A program made the translations under genes and the position numbers. Shown here piece after piece: positions 1 through 10,039 of a DNA stretch of 64,000 nucleotides. The notes beneath the pieces were generated by a model. That model had not been told where the DNA came from, did no database searches, and worked only from the letters and a program-made list of their open reading frames with translations. Within the stretch, counting starts at the first letter, position 1; each line of letters begins with the position of its first letter. The DNA comes from Welwitschia mirabilis (taxonomy: Eukaryota; Gnetophyta; Gnetopsida; Welwitschiales), in the NCBI GenBank assembly GCA_051453625.1, contig JBOZIK010000001.1, positions 272,957,811-273,021,810 of the forward strand, read 5' to 3'.

Positions 1-239
1 ATGGTGCCATCTGAATCTATTCGAGTCCACTTTATGTTTTCAACTTCAGCATCATTATCCTCATCAAGGAGGTAACTATAGTGTAAGGATGTTAAATTTT
101 CTTTTCTATCCTCTTCCACTTCAGAAAATTCTTCATTTTTACTCTTATCATAAATATGCCTCAGATTAAAGGATGCTACAATACTCCATGAAGGATCCTT
201 AATATCCTTTACATAGAAAACCTGTGATGCGTGACTAGC
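1..239 (-). pseudogene. CACTA transposase C-terminal DUF4216-like region (partial)
   Basis: Reading minus from 239 gives an open frame of 79 codons without a stop that runs off the window. It contains SQVFYVKDIKDPSWSI (about 235-182), the hallmark of the DUF4216 domain at the end of plant TNP2/CACTA transposases. An acidic stretch follows, then KWTRIDSDGT near the edge. It follows the DUF4218-like pieces at 952-1924 in correct order, with a 339-bp assembly gap (272-610) between. The gap hides the start of this exon or domain. It is the best preserved part of the transposase, but only because the visible stretch is short. Confidence 0.8.
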
Positions 240-271
240 TAATATGAATGGTTTATCTTATACATGATCAT

Positions 272-610
272 NNNNNNNNNNNNNNNNNNNNNNNNNNNNN
301 NNNNNNNNNNNNNNNNNNNNNNNNNNNNNNNNNNNNNNNNNNNNNNNNNNNNNNNNNNNNNNNNNNNNNNNNNNNNNNNNNNNNNNNNNNNNNNNNNNNN
401 NNNNNNNNNNNNNNNNNNNNNNNNNNNNNNNNNNNNNNNNNNNNNNNNNNNNNNNNNNNNNNNNNNNNNNNNNNNNNNNNNNNNNNNNNNNNNNNNNNNN
501 NNNNNNNNNNNNNNNNNNNNNNNNNNNNNNNNNNNNNNNNNNNNNNNNNNNNNNNNNNNNNNNNNNNNNNNNNNNNNNNNNNNNNNNNNNNNNNNNNNNN
601 NNNNNNNNNN
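272..610. other. assembly gap (339 N)
   Basis: A run of N inside the CACTA transposase. The apparent frames across it are artefacts of the N characters. It separates the DUF4216-like region from the end of the DUF4218-like region. Confidence 0.99.
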
Positions 611-951
611 ACAATTTTACTTCCTTTTCTTGTTATTCATTAAGCATGCCTTTTTCTTTTAACTTGTAAATTTGAAACATTAAAACATTACTGTGCTTAC
701 ATATTAGAGACATCAAAATTTCATGGCCATTAATACCTCTATATGGAATGTATTATATATTACATGTTCTAGTAAAGCGATCTCTATGCATTCAAAGCTG
801 TGAAGACTTTGTTATTCTTGAAAAGCCTCCACGAATTTCTTGTAGGTGTTGCCTATACACATAATATAATTAAGAATGCATACAATAACAATAAAATAAT
901 GAAATTCTAATTAACTTACATCACATATGACTCAATGAATGGGGTTTTAAA

Positions 952-1215
952 CTACACATATCTATGTGCCTGTTTAATTTCTATGTCACTCAATATCCTT
1001 CTGTCCGTAGCACCTAATGATCTTCCTTTTGGATGTATAGTTGATTCACTGGAGTCATTATCAATAACTTCATTATGCTGTAATTGATTTTTAAATGTAT
1101 CAATATTTTTCATGTACTTAGTGCAAAAACTTAATGCTTCCTCTACAAGAAAAGCTTCTGAAATGCATTCCTCTGGTTTGTTCTTGTTTATGACATACCC
1201 TTTTAAAATGTTCAA
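952..1215 (-). pseudogene. CACTA transposase fragment, end of the DUF4218-like region
   Basis: An 87-codon open frame reading LKGYVINKNKPEECISEAFL near its start, then LVEEALSFCTKYMKNIDTF. This matches the layout of the C-terminal part of DUF4218 in plant TNP2-like transposases: a Y-V-x-N-K/R...PE-x-C-I-x-E pattern followed by an E-x-L-x-F-C motif. It lies 88 bp downstream of the preceding fragment on the same strand, separated by AT-rich sequence that looks like a small intron or decayed linker. It ends near a SLGATDRRILSDIEIKQAH stretch, also seen in this family. It is not a separate gene. Confidence 0.75.
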
Positions 1216-1303
1216 GAACCTAAGTGGTAGACATGTTAAAAATTTACAGTCAATTCATAATTATTAACAAGCTATATTTATGGTCCAAAAAAAATTATGC
1301 TTA

Positions 1304-1924
1304 TTACCTTTCTGTAGGATACATCCATCGATATTGCACAGGGTCGCAAAAGCTAACCTCCCTTACCAAATGAATAGGTAAATACATCATGATATAGAAG
1401 AAAGCTGGAGTAAATATTCTCTCAAGATTACAAAGTATGATAGAAATTCTTGATTTTACTTCTTCTAAAAGTTTGATATTAATTTCCTTATGATAAATCT
1501 CCTTGAAGAATAGATACATTTGAATTATTAATGGACGCACCTTAGATGGAAGTAAGTTACGTAGTGCAATGGGAAGAATGAATTGCAAAAGGACATGGTA
1601 GTCATAAATATTAAGCCCATAAAGTCTATGTTCATTTTGTAGGATATACCTACAAATATTTGATGCATACCCATTTGGAAGTTTTAACTCTGATAACATC
1701 TTAAGAAAAGAATTCTTTTCTTGTACTGACATCACAAAACTAGCAGGTGGAAGGAATGCCTTTTTACCATCAATCAACATAATGGGTGAAAGTTCATCTC
1801 TGATACCTAGTTCTTTTAGATCAAGTTGTGCTTCAAGCTTGTCCTTTGATTTTCCTCTTATATTGAGGATAGTGATTAGCAAGCTTTCATGAACATTTTT
1901 TTAAATATGCATAACATCCAAATT
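1304..1924 (-). pseudogene. CACTA TNP2-type transposase fragment (NLDVMH motif plus DUF4218-like domain)
   Basis: The minus frame reads NLDVMHI (1924-1904), a stop, then KNVHESLLITILNIRGKSK. This is the conserved block at the end of the TNP2 transposase core, with one stop replacing an expected Glu codon. It continues for 192 open codons with YDYHVLLQFILPIALRNLLP and the run FTPAFFYIMMYLPIHLVREV. Both are strongly characteristic of the DUF4218 region. Residues and order match plant CACTA transposases. The 192-codon open stretch is the longest surviving coding segment in the element. As a gene it is broken by the stop at 1901-1903 and by the frame changes upstream. Confidence 0.88.
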
Positions 1925-1989
1925 GTGTCAAACATCATGTTCCTGTGTACATGTTAGAAATGAAAAAGATATGAAATGAAATCATAAGA

Positions 1990-2717
1990 AAGAAAAATAA
2001 ATTATTAATAAACTATTTTATAAACTTTTGTTACCTTTCAATATGGGAGATTAAATAGTATTGATCTTTTTTTCCATCTCTTACTATTCTCTTCCCCACC
2101 CAAAATGACTTTCTTGCATTTACTATGTGACCTTTTAAATTTACTAGTTGGAATGACCTTTAATTGGTTTTCTTGCATTCCTTGTTTTGGCAGTCTTGTC
2201 CTCTTATTTTAATGTTTAGAAATGCACTTCCCCCAAGTAAAATCCATGTTCTTAAGCTGGAAAAGAATCTCTTTACTACTTAATGGCATGGGTTCTTCTT
2301 ATTCTTCTACTCTACCATTGAAAGATCTCTTCATTTTTCTATATCTATGATTCTTATCAAGGAATCTTCTAGGCCCTTGGTAGCAATGTTTTCTACTATG
2401 AGGCAATCATAACAAATTGGTCTTATAAGCACATATGAGACATGATAATCTCCCCTTCGTGCTCCATCTTGATAAGTTTCCATATGCTGGAAAATCATTT
2501 ATTGTCCAAAGTAGCACTGCTTTCATGGTAAAGAACTCCTTCTTTAGTCTATCATATGTTTGAATGCCCTTATATCATAGTAGCTTCAACTCTTCAATAA
2601 GAGGTTGAAGGTATACATCAATATCTTTTCCTAGTTGCTTAGGCCCTGATATAAGTAAAGAAAGTGTCACATATGACCTTTTCATGCATAGTCATGGTGG
2701 TAAGTTATAAATAACTA
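1990..2717 (-). pseudogene. heavily frameshifted middle of the CACTA transposase
   Basis: No open frame of useful length remains. Short words in changing frames continue the TNP2 homology between the DGFNPFG block and the NLDVMH block. I treat it as the decayed catalytic middle of the transposase, with low confidence in any individual residue. Confidence 0.5.
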
Positions 2718-2921
2718 TCATAACTGGCCAACAACTATAAGAAGTAGAATCATCCCAAAAGGATTAAATCCATCTATTACAATACCAAGTATTACATGTA
2801 TGGGTTCGAGCTTAAATTCATTGTATGATTCATCAATACTTTTCCATAAGATAGGATCTCTTGGATGTTGCATTATGCCATAGTCTATTTTTCTTTTTGA
2901 ATGCCATATCATATGTTCCAC
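2718..2921 (-). pseudogene. CACTA TNP2 transposase core fragment (DGFNPFG motif)
   Basis: This 67-codon frame contains MIWHSKRKIDYGIMQHPRDP, then ILGIVIDGFNPFGMI. W-H...D-G-x-x-x-H-P-x-D followed by L-G-x-x-x-D-G-F-N-P-F-G is the signature of the Transposase_21 (TNP2) family that mobilises CACTA elements. The next 700 bp on the minus strand (2717 to about 1990) still show scattered family words in different frames, such as a HMCL...DQFVMIA stretch, but are too frameshifted to give one translation. Several indels separate this piece from the NLDVMH block. Confidence 0.82.
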
Positions 2922-3086
2922 TATTATGGGTGATGCATAAAGCCTTTGTAGCCTTGGAATTAATGGAAATTATTGCAATACTTTGGTAGGTAGTCTTTTA
3001 TCTATGTTACTATCCTTAAGAACTCCCTTTGATTTCCATCTAGATGAACCACACTGAGGACATTAATTTTTGTTCGCATGCTCCTT

Positions 3087-3480
3087 CTAATATAACACAC
3101 AGTCCTTAGGGCATGCATGTATTTTATTATATTTCATACCTAGGGAGTTAAGCGTCCTTTTTAATTGATCATAAGAACTTGGAGTTGTATTATATTCTGG
3201 AAAAGAGTCATGTAAGAGATCAAGAAACATTGAAAATGTTGAATTTGACCATCCACCCATTGCTTTAATGCTAAGCAATTTAGTAATTATAGAAATATTA
3301 GTATATTTTATGCAACCAGGGTATAATGGCTTCTTGCCTTCTTTGATTAACCTATCATATTCTACATTTTTTACATCACCACTGAAGCTATCAGAATTTG
3401 AGAAATCCATGGTGTTTTTTTCTTCATGTGATGGCTCCCCATCGTTAAAGAACATAAATACTTCTTTCACCATGGAACAG
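3087..3480 (-). pseudogene. CACTA TNP2 transposase N-terminal fragment
   Basis: This 128-codon frame includes GKKPLYPGCIKYTNISIITK, GGWSNSTFSMFLDLLHDSFP, and near its end LGMKYNKIHACPKDCVLY. The LYPGC...GWS-x-x-S/T-F...LL-x-D-x-FP...Y-x-K-I-x-A-C-x-x-D-C pattern is the conserved N-terminal block of plant CACTA transposases. The open frame begins at an ATG overlapping a frameshift. The upstream part of the protein continues in another frame (3481-3928), so the ATG is not likely to be the native start. An acidic Ser/Glu-rich stretch precedes the LYPGC block, as usual. Confidence 0.85.
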
Positions 3481-3928
3481 GATCATCTTGTATTATATTT
3501 GGGCCTCCACCTTTTTCATAGTATTCTTTTGATGCTTTTCCATGCATAATCCACCTTATGTATGTAAGATCCATGCCTTTACATAAAAGATGCTCAAACA
3601 CAATATTTGGTTGTCAATAACAAGTGTTGCAACATTTCACACATGGATAAAGTATGCCTTTAGAACTGAATGAATTGTTAATCGCAAAATCTATGAATGT
3701 CTTTACACCATTCTCATACGCCTTACATGTCCTACACATAGAAATATTAGACAAATAAGTACTTAATATGTTTGAAATGTAATTGGATATATAATACCTA
3801 TTCATAAACATCCAGCTCTTATTCCTTGCATAAATAGATTTATCAAATGACGATGATGGATATGATGTTTCCATTTGATGTATTCCTATAGTAGTTTGAA
3901 CACAAGGTAAATTATCATAGATGAACAT
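3481..3928 (-). pseudogene. CACTA transposase-associated N-terminal domain
   Basis: The minus frame from 3928 gives 104 open codons ending with YENGVKTFIDFAINNSF and ILYPCVKCCNTCY, the transposase-associated domain (a C-x-x-C zinc-binding type module) found upstream of TNP2. In another frame, 3620-3480 reads HLLCKGMDLTYIRWIMHGKA, the usual continuation of that domain, up to the frameshift at about 3475. About 40 extra bases of AT-rich sequence appear to interrupt the start of the domain after KSWMFMNR. This is the N-terminal end of the transposase; the native start is not clear. Confidence 0.75.
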
Positions 3929-3949
3929 GATAAATACATCCTTCTTTGC

Positions 3950-4839
3950 ATCTTAATAAAGACATTAAGAGGGAAGAGAAAAAGCCATTACAGTTATATG
4001 AGAATCCAAACAATGTAATGAAAATATAAATGTGTCAAATGCTACATTGGCTCCCAAAGTTGAAGTGAAAGGTGAGATCAATGTGCAAAAAATTGATCTA
4101 CAGGTGTGTCTTAGGACTTAAGCATTACATCAAATGTCAGGAAATGCATCAAAAGCAAGGTGTACCCTTATATTTCTTAACCAAAATCATTACAAGGCAG
4201 TTATATTTTATGGAAACCCTAAAGTTACTAGTGGAAAAATTACATTAAAATTATTTACATCTCTTTCCCTAGAAATCTGATGTATGGGGAAAGTAAAATC
4301 TGTTAAAGGAGATGAAGATGCTCAATTTAAGAGTGCATATGAGAATAAGTTGTTTTAGAGATGAAGATGTTGATCTAATACCAATCCAAATCAATGTTGA
4401 TCTATCCAAGAAGCATACCCCTTCATTCACATTTTTAGGACAAAAGTCATAGGAGCAAGTTTTCTTGATCAAATTAAACTTCTTTTGTGACATCGTTAAA
4501 AGTCTCAAACAAAGTTTATTTCTTGTTGTCAAAGTAAGACATCCGATTTAATGCCTAAACATATGTATGTCATAGCCTTTTTCTGTTTTTATTAGTGGTT
4601 GAAATTCTAAGGCAATACGTTGCTAACGTATTGAAGCACACTCTGGTTCACTAGGTAAAGGACTAAAATCATATGCATTATCATCTTTCAATTGCTCTTG
4701 CACATTGGTTTTTTCTTACTCCTCCTTAAGTTTCTGCATGAATTTTTTCTTACTTCTCCTTAAGTTTCTTATTTCTAAGTGGCAATCCCAATGATACTAA
4801 CCAACATTAGCATACACTAGAAAAGCTTGAAAATAAATG
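3950..4839 (-). other. CACTA interior between transposase and villin fragment; no recognised gene
   Basis: About 0.9 kb. The longest frame is minus 4269-4532 (87 codons, MTTRNKLCLRLL start). It contains VCFLDRSTLIWIGI, faintly like a gelsolin-fold strand pattern, but I could not confirm that. At 4706-4772 two near copies of a CTTACT(C/T)CTCCTTAAGTTTCT stretch give a short imperfect tandem repeat. Nothing else is recognised. Confidence 0.5.
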
Positions 4840-5777
4840 TTCCATCCTTTAAAATTAGCATATCTAAAAATAACTCAAGAAACTGAGGAGGTTCTCTACC
4901 TTTAATAATATGATGTTGTACAAGTGTTTCTTCTAAATATTATACATTACATTTGCCACATGTGTAGCTCTTGCTTAATCTTCTTATGTACTCCACTTTT
5001 CCAATTAAGAATAAAGACAATAATCCTCTTTCCTATTACCAGCATGGTAACAATATAGTATAGTCTCCAGAGTAAAATTTGCTAACTTGTGAAATGGTAT
5101 AGAAATCTTAAAAGTATTCTTGCTTTGCCAAACCTCAAGCTTCCCATCCTGAATTACTGCAATATCATATGTTCCTTTGTGGTATTTATCTTTTATATAT
5201 TGAATAACTTGTAATGCTTTTACTCTTTCTTAAATATTTGATGAAATCTAATTGAATTGATAAATTATTTTCTCTATGTCTAGAACAAAGAAATCATCAT
5301 GATTTAATAATGTACAGGCAAAAGGCATGAACTTTAGTATTACAACATGCCTTCCTCTGCACATATAGATCCAGGCCTCAAATTTTTCTTCTTCTAGCTT
5401 CTTAAATCCTGAAGCAACTCCTCCTTCTAATGGAATGATGCATGGATTGAAATATGATAGGAATTTATTTGTTTCAATGCCTTGCAACTCATGGTACTAG
5501 ATATCTTAGCTTCCAAGCATTGCATCAAGTTCAACTATTTATGTTACTGTTGTTCTAGCCTCATCCTGACTGCTATACTTTCCAAGGCCAAAGTGAATAT
5601 CATAGTGATATGCCCCACTTTTTATAGCCGTTATCTATAAAATTATGTATGAATTACCATAATAAATTTTCCATACTCAAATATTGATACAAGTACTGGA
5701 GCACATTTCTCTAGCTTCCAAATTTTTATGCCCACTTTTTAATCAACTAAGTGAAATGTTGAATCCATGTTTTTCAT
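4840..5777 (-). pseudogene. villin pseudogene fragment (gelsolin domain 1 joined to domain 3) carried in the CACTA element
   Basis: Minus 5777 starts with ATG and reads MKNMDSTF, then VGIKIWKLEK. After one frameshift it reads SGAYHYDIHFGLGKYSSQDE and then an open stretch (5487-5248) with [20 protein letters not shown] and [20 protein letters not shown]. It continues with RVKALQVIQYIKDKYHKGTYDIAVIQDGKLE. This is gelsolin-like domain 1 of plant villin, an actin-bundling protein, from its N-terminus. At about 5140 it jumps to CYHAGNRKEDYC (near 5056-5020) and PPQF...MLILKGG (to about 4840), which match domain 3; domain 2 is absent. No intron interrupts roughly 200 domain-1 codons, although plant villin genes are rich in introns. 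This suggests a processed copy. Several stops and one frameshift make it non-functional. Confidence 0.85.
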
Positions 5778-7870
5778 TAATACAACCATATTAAAATTGA
5801 TAAGGATAACAGAATGCCAAGAACTATAGGATGGGTAAATTAAATTCCTACTTAAATATCTTACAGATATCAAGAATGAAAGGTAAAAAGCATAGAACAG
5901 TCTTAGTTTTCAAGTAGCCTTTGGTGATCTATTATCCTTACAATCCTATAATATTTGATAGCAAGTCTGAGAGTAGAGTAAAAAGAAAGAATCAAATCTG
6001 AGAGTAGAGTAAAAAGAAAGAATCAAATCTAGATGGAGAAACCAAGCATAATTAAAGCCAAAATATGAGCATGAATTTTTACAATTTTAAAAGCTTAGCA
6101 AAAATGGAATGAGTATCTAAAGGCAATTGCAGACATTTCTAATGAGATCTTCAAATGAAAGCACAAATAAAATTGAGAAATTAAAAATAAAAAGACATAC
6201 TAAATCCACTCCTCCACAAAGGTTTTAAATATTCTTTTAGAATTAGATATACATATCAAAGCAAAAAAACTTCCAGAAACTAAAATAAATCCATTAAATT
6301 ACAGAAAGAAGAATGTAAATAGTAGGAAATAGACCACAACTAATTTCTTTTCTATAACAAAATCCTTCAAAAACACACAAATTACAAAGGTATAAAACAA
6401 GATTTTAAAGTTTCTAGTAAATATATCTAAATAATAATTTAAAGTATTTCTCTTTATAAAACAAAATAAAATGCTTAAAGAGGAATTCACTCTAGTTATT
6501 TTGAAAAAATTCTAATTCAAGATCATCTCTGCAACACAATGAAGAACTAATCTCACCAAGAAAGAATGAAGAAAATGTTTAAGCCTATTATGTTATCAAA
6601 AAAAGGGTAAAATGTTAAAAAACCATTTTCCCAATTAAAAATAACAAATATCCAAATAATCACTTATCTTTCAACTAGGGTTTGATCACAATATTTAGAG
6701 ACTAATGTTTTAACTATCCATTCTAAAGAACATATCTAAAGATTTGAAATACCAAAACCTAGAAGAAGTTGAAGAAATAAAAAGTTCCACAAATCTGAAA
6801 ATCACATCAAATTTGCTAGTAGTATTGCTTTTGTTCTAGAATGGATTTTAAATACTTAATCTCATTTTCATATTTGTTGGGATTTCCACTAGAAGATGAA
6901 AGAAATAAAGGTCAGTGAACAAAATTAGAATGAAAGCCAATCCAATTATTTTAAAAAGAATGCATTTATTCAAATGTAAGCCAAATCTTGATAGGCATAT
7001 TCTCATCAAATTAATGTCTTAGACAAAAATAAACACTAATATAAAGAAGATCTTCCTAATAACCATAGAAATGCAAAGACATGAGAGACAAAAATGGGAT
7101 AATAAAATAAGAGAAGCCATTGTTCATAAAACAGGACCAAAATTAACATTAAGCATGTACCACATTAAAATTATTTCTTAAATATAATTGTTCAAGTGAA
7201 CTAATTTAATAAACATAACAGAGGACTATAATGTGAGAGGAGATGGGACTATTCCAACAACTAAGTGTGAATCAAGTAAGAAAGCAAAATGAGATAAAAA
7301 TAAGATCAAAGAAAAATGAATGCAGATAAAGGAGTGATGTTGTAATGTTTGGGAAGTGAAATAGATCACACAATCACAACCACTACGTTTTCTTTCTGAA
7401 AACCCTAAATTCATGTTCCCCTTTTCAAATTTTTAGAATTTAATTTTCCTTTTTTTAGAAGTTATCTACAGAAGTTAATTTCGAAAATGCAGATTGCAGA
7501 AGTTAATTTAATCTCTAAAAGTACTCTAATGTCATCATCTGAAATATGTAGAAAAACTTCACCTAATTAAAAGGAAAGAAAATAATTTAAAGAAAATGCA
7601 TATCATAGAAGTTAATCACAAAAAGAATTAACTAAGAAGAATAAGAACAATTACTTTGAAGAAAATGCAAGTTAAAGAAGTTAATCCTAGAAAGAAAAGC
7701 GCTAAGACAGTGGCATGAAAAGATTCATTATTAATAAGAGAGAAATAAAATCCTTTAAAAAAGAAAAAATAAAGAAAGTTAAATCTCCGAACTTGTCAGC
7801 AGATCAATCAAAAAATTATGTACCTATGATAGATCCACTGTTTTACTTAGGGAATAGCTCTTGAATTTCA
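5778..7870 (-). other. 5' leader and non-coding region of the CACTA element
   Basis: About 2.1 kb of A-rich (plus strand) sequence with no convincing coding frame; the small frames at 6299-6490 and 7226-7414 have no recognisable motif. On the minus strand around 7414-7395 it reads ATGAATTTAGGGTTTTC, the TAGGGTTT type of motif common near plant transcription starts, so the transposase promoter or leader may lie near here. That is inference only. Confidence 0.45.
5966..6027. repeat. 31-bp exact tandem duplication
   Basis: The unit TCTGAGAGTAGAGTAAAAAG plus 11 further bases occurs twice back to back (5966-5996 and 5997-6027) without differences. Its identity inside otherwise decayed DNA suggests a recent slippage event or an assembly effect. 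Confidence 0.9.
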
Positions 7871-8060
7871 ACTCTAGAGATTTGGTGATGTTGAAAGGAG
7901 GCTTAGTCTATATGGATTCCCATGAAATAAGGTTCAATGAGCAATGAGTAAGAAATGAACAATGATGAACAAGCAAGCAATGAATAATAAGAAATAAGTG
8001 AGTGACAAGCTAACACTGAGCAAGCATTAAGCAAGTGAGGAGCGAGCACAGAGCGAGTGA

Positions 8061-8340
8061 GTTTAAGGTGTTTAATTTGGCTAAACCACACATGTTGGAC
8101 AAGGTTTTTACTTTTAGTAGCACATGCATGTGAACTGTTTAAGGCATTTATTTCATTAAACGCCTTAAAATCCATGCTCCTTTTAAGGTGTTTAACCGAT
8201 AAATGCCTTAAAAGTTTAAAAATATCATCATCATTTTACGGCATTTGTCTCTTAAATGCCTTAAAATAGCCAAATATAAAGCATTTATTGAAAAAAAACC
8301 CTTAAAAAGAATTTCTTTATTTAAATAAACATCTTAAAAG
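8061..8340. repeat. CACTA subterminal inverted and direct repeats
   Basis: About ten copies of a 12-14 bp motif, TTTAAGGCATTTA or its complement TAAATGCCTTAAA with small changes, lie at 8061, 8137, 8157, 8181, 8201, 8234, 8252, 8278 and 8327. Several form head-to-head pairs, for example 8137-8150 with 8157-8170 and 8181-8194 with 8201-8213. In CACTA elements such arrays bind the TNPA-type protein that brings the ends together. The small frame 8057-8269 on the plus strand is produced by these repeats and is not a gene. Confidence 0.85.
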
Positions 8341-8346
8341 CCTATA

Positions 8347-8358
8347 TTTCTTGTAGTG
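8347..8358 (-). repeat. CACTA terminal inverted repeat (5' end of element)
   Basis: TTTCTTGTAGTG on the plus strand equals CACTACAAGAAA read outward to inward, the canonical terminus. The 3-bp target duplication next to it would be ATG (8359-8361); its partner is outside the window. Confidence 0.92.
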
Positions 8359-8691
8359 ATGTCATTCAATCCTAGAGAACTATTAAAAATTTATAGTATC
8401 TTACTAATATCAAGTCATATATGTAATTGCTAGTAGATATTCTCTTACATTTCTTAATAGAACCAAATAAGTACTATGTAGGACCTATTTTTTAAATTTT
8501 ATAATATAATAAAAAGATAAAAAGAATTTGGCTTAATCTTAAGGTATTCTAATAATCAATTAGTTTTCTATCCTAAGTATAATTAAGGTGGTGATCTACC
8601 TTTAAAAATATCTAGAACTAGTTACATGATTTATTAAAAAATTTATCATTTCATGGGTAAGCATGAAGTAAGAATATGTTTCACGGTTAAA
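8359..8691. other. flank between CACTA terminus and copia remnant; nothing recognised
   Basis: About 330 bp of AT-rich sequence without a coding signature. It may be the upstream, more decayed part of the same copia pol as at 8692, but I see no motif to prove it. Confidence 0.4.
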
Positions 8692-9032
8692 ATGAAAGCT
8701 ATGTATCATGTTATAAGTGAATTTATAAAGGAAATACTTAGCAATTAAAATATACTTATGGAACTAGTGGTTGATGTACAAAGTCCTATTATTTATTTTA
8801 ATAATAAAGCTATAATACAAGATGAGATGAATCTCATTAAAAGTAGAAAGACTAGTCCTTTTAAAATAAATCTCTTCACTGTATGAGATGTTTGCACTAA
8901 AAAGTAATTTAATAGTTCTTACATCAAGTCCACATAAAACCATGATAATGATTTTACAAAACTATTAACTATTAAGAAGTCTGAGAAGCTTGTATCATCA
9001 TTAAGTTCTTCATCTCATTATTTAAAAGAATA
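8692..9032 (+). pseudogene. Ty1/copia RNase H domain remnant
   Basis: One continuous plus frame, broken only by stops, reads MYHVISEFIKEIL, then VQSPIIYFNNKAIIQ, a K-S-R-K-T block, and finally YIKST, FTKLLTIKKSEKL and SHYLKE before a stop. The Y-x-x-I/L-S-E...KEI-L...(C/F)(D/N)N-K-A-I...K-T-x-x...N-x-x-D-x-FTK order is that of the copia RNase H C-terminus, which ends near the polypurine tract and 3' LTR. No frameshift is needed over about 110 codons. A second copy of its last third occurs at 45710-45828. Confidence 0.6.
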
Positions 9033-9041
9033 AAATATTAA

Positions 9042-9794
9042 TGCATGAAGAAAAAACTTAATTTTTAAAATGATGAAATTACACTCTGAGGATTTATAAA
9101 AATATTTATTTACTTGACATAATAATTTAACTTAAAAAAAGAAATCATGCATAATTAATTTATTATAAGGCATGAATAAATATCCTAGGTTAAATTGCAT
9201 ATACAGTACAAGCCCATGAGTGTCGAACTAGTATAATATCTTAGCATAGAGTTTTTTGTAAATATTATATGTTTTTCTATCAAACTATTACTTTACATGA
9301 TAAAATAACTATGTATAAATGACTTTCATGTAGTTACAACACGTGGCATGTAATAAACATTAAGAACTAGATGTATCAAGAAAAACTTTTACAATATGTG
9401 AAAAGATATATAAATTAAAGAAAAAATATAATCTTATATAAAAAATTAATATTATTTTAAATTATTTATTATGACTTAAATAAATGATTAAAATGATTCA
9501 AACAATAAAACCTACCTAAGTCATGATTAAGCAAAAATAATTTTTCATAAAAGGTTCACTATTTAAGATAATCTAAAATTAATAAATATGAATGATTCAA
9601 ATATATTATTCCTTCTTAAAATAATATTACAATAACAAAGAATCAAAATATATTACTTTGAAAATATGATTTTTTTAAATTTTCATAAAAAAGCAATTGA
9701 CTTTAATAATATTTTCACTAGATATCAATACATTTCTCTTAAATCATAACTCTTAATTGAGTAAGAAATGAGTTATCTAATTGATGTAACATCT
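9042..9794 (-). repeat. left (3') LTR of the Athila-type element, first segment
   Basis: Aligns by eye with 42850-43603, for example GCATGAATAAATATCCTAGG with GCATAAATAAATATCTTGGA, and CTTTCATGTAGTTACAACAC with CTTTCATGTAATTATAATGC. It stops at the LINE insertion point at 9794 and resumes at 23891. The left boundary (TG at 9042) is approximate. Confidence 0.75.
9783..9794. repeat. target-site duplication, left copy, of the LINE block
   Basis: GATGTAACATCT here is repeated at 23891-23902 directly after a poly(A) tract. The paralogous unfilled site in the other LTR reads GATGTAACATAT at 43592-43603. Confidence 0.85.
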
Positions 9795-10039
9795 GAGAAA
9801 TGTTATTGAGGCTTTGCTAGGGTTTTGAAGCTTTACTAGGGTTTGATGGATCTAAAGTATAGAAGGAAGAAAGGCTTCAAAGGCTGTGGATTAGCAAGAG
9901 TGGTTTTAGTCCTTGGTTACAGAGTACAAGGGGCGATATCAAGCACCAGACAATATTTCTCTGAGTAATTACAAAATATTTTAAAATCTTAATTCTAATA
10001 CATTTTTAGGGTTTTATTTTAAAGGGGTGTAACCCTTAC

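Larger units (their letters stand above)
1..8358 (-). mobile_element. CACTA (En/Spm-type) DNA transposon, right (5') part; continues off the left edge
   Basis: The right end at 8347-8358 reads TTTCTTGTAGTG, which on the minus strand is CACTACAAGAAA, the classic plant CACTA terminal inverted repeat. Next to it lie about ten short direct and inverted copies of a TTTAAGGCATTTA-like motif, the expected subterminal repeats. On the same strand follow a transposase-associated domain, TNP2 transposase, DUF4218-type and DUF4216-type regions, in the order usual for plant CACTA transposases. A villin fragment lies between the 5' leader and the transposase. The other terminus is outside the window. All frames are broken, so the element is not autonomous. 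Assignment is confident; total length is unknown. Confidence 0.9.

Noticed and set aside
248-662. Frames of about 120-130 codons spanning the first gap
   Set aside because: They exist only because N was translated as X; there is no sequence support.
3268-3549. Plus-strand 93-codon frame
   Set aside because: Antisense shadow of the CACTA transposase fragment at 3087-3480, which has clear family motifs.
4269-4532. 87-codon minus frame as a further gelsolin/villin domain
   Set aside because: The LDRSTLIWIGI stretch is suggestive, but the surrounding residues do not follow any gelsolin domain, so it stays unassigned.
8057-8269. Plus 70-codon and overlapping minus 90-codon frames
   Set aside because: Composed of the CACTA subterminal repeats; repetitive Leu/Lys words with no domain.
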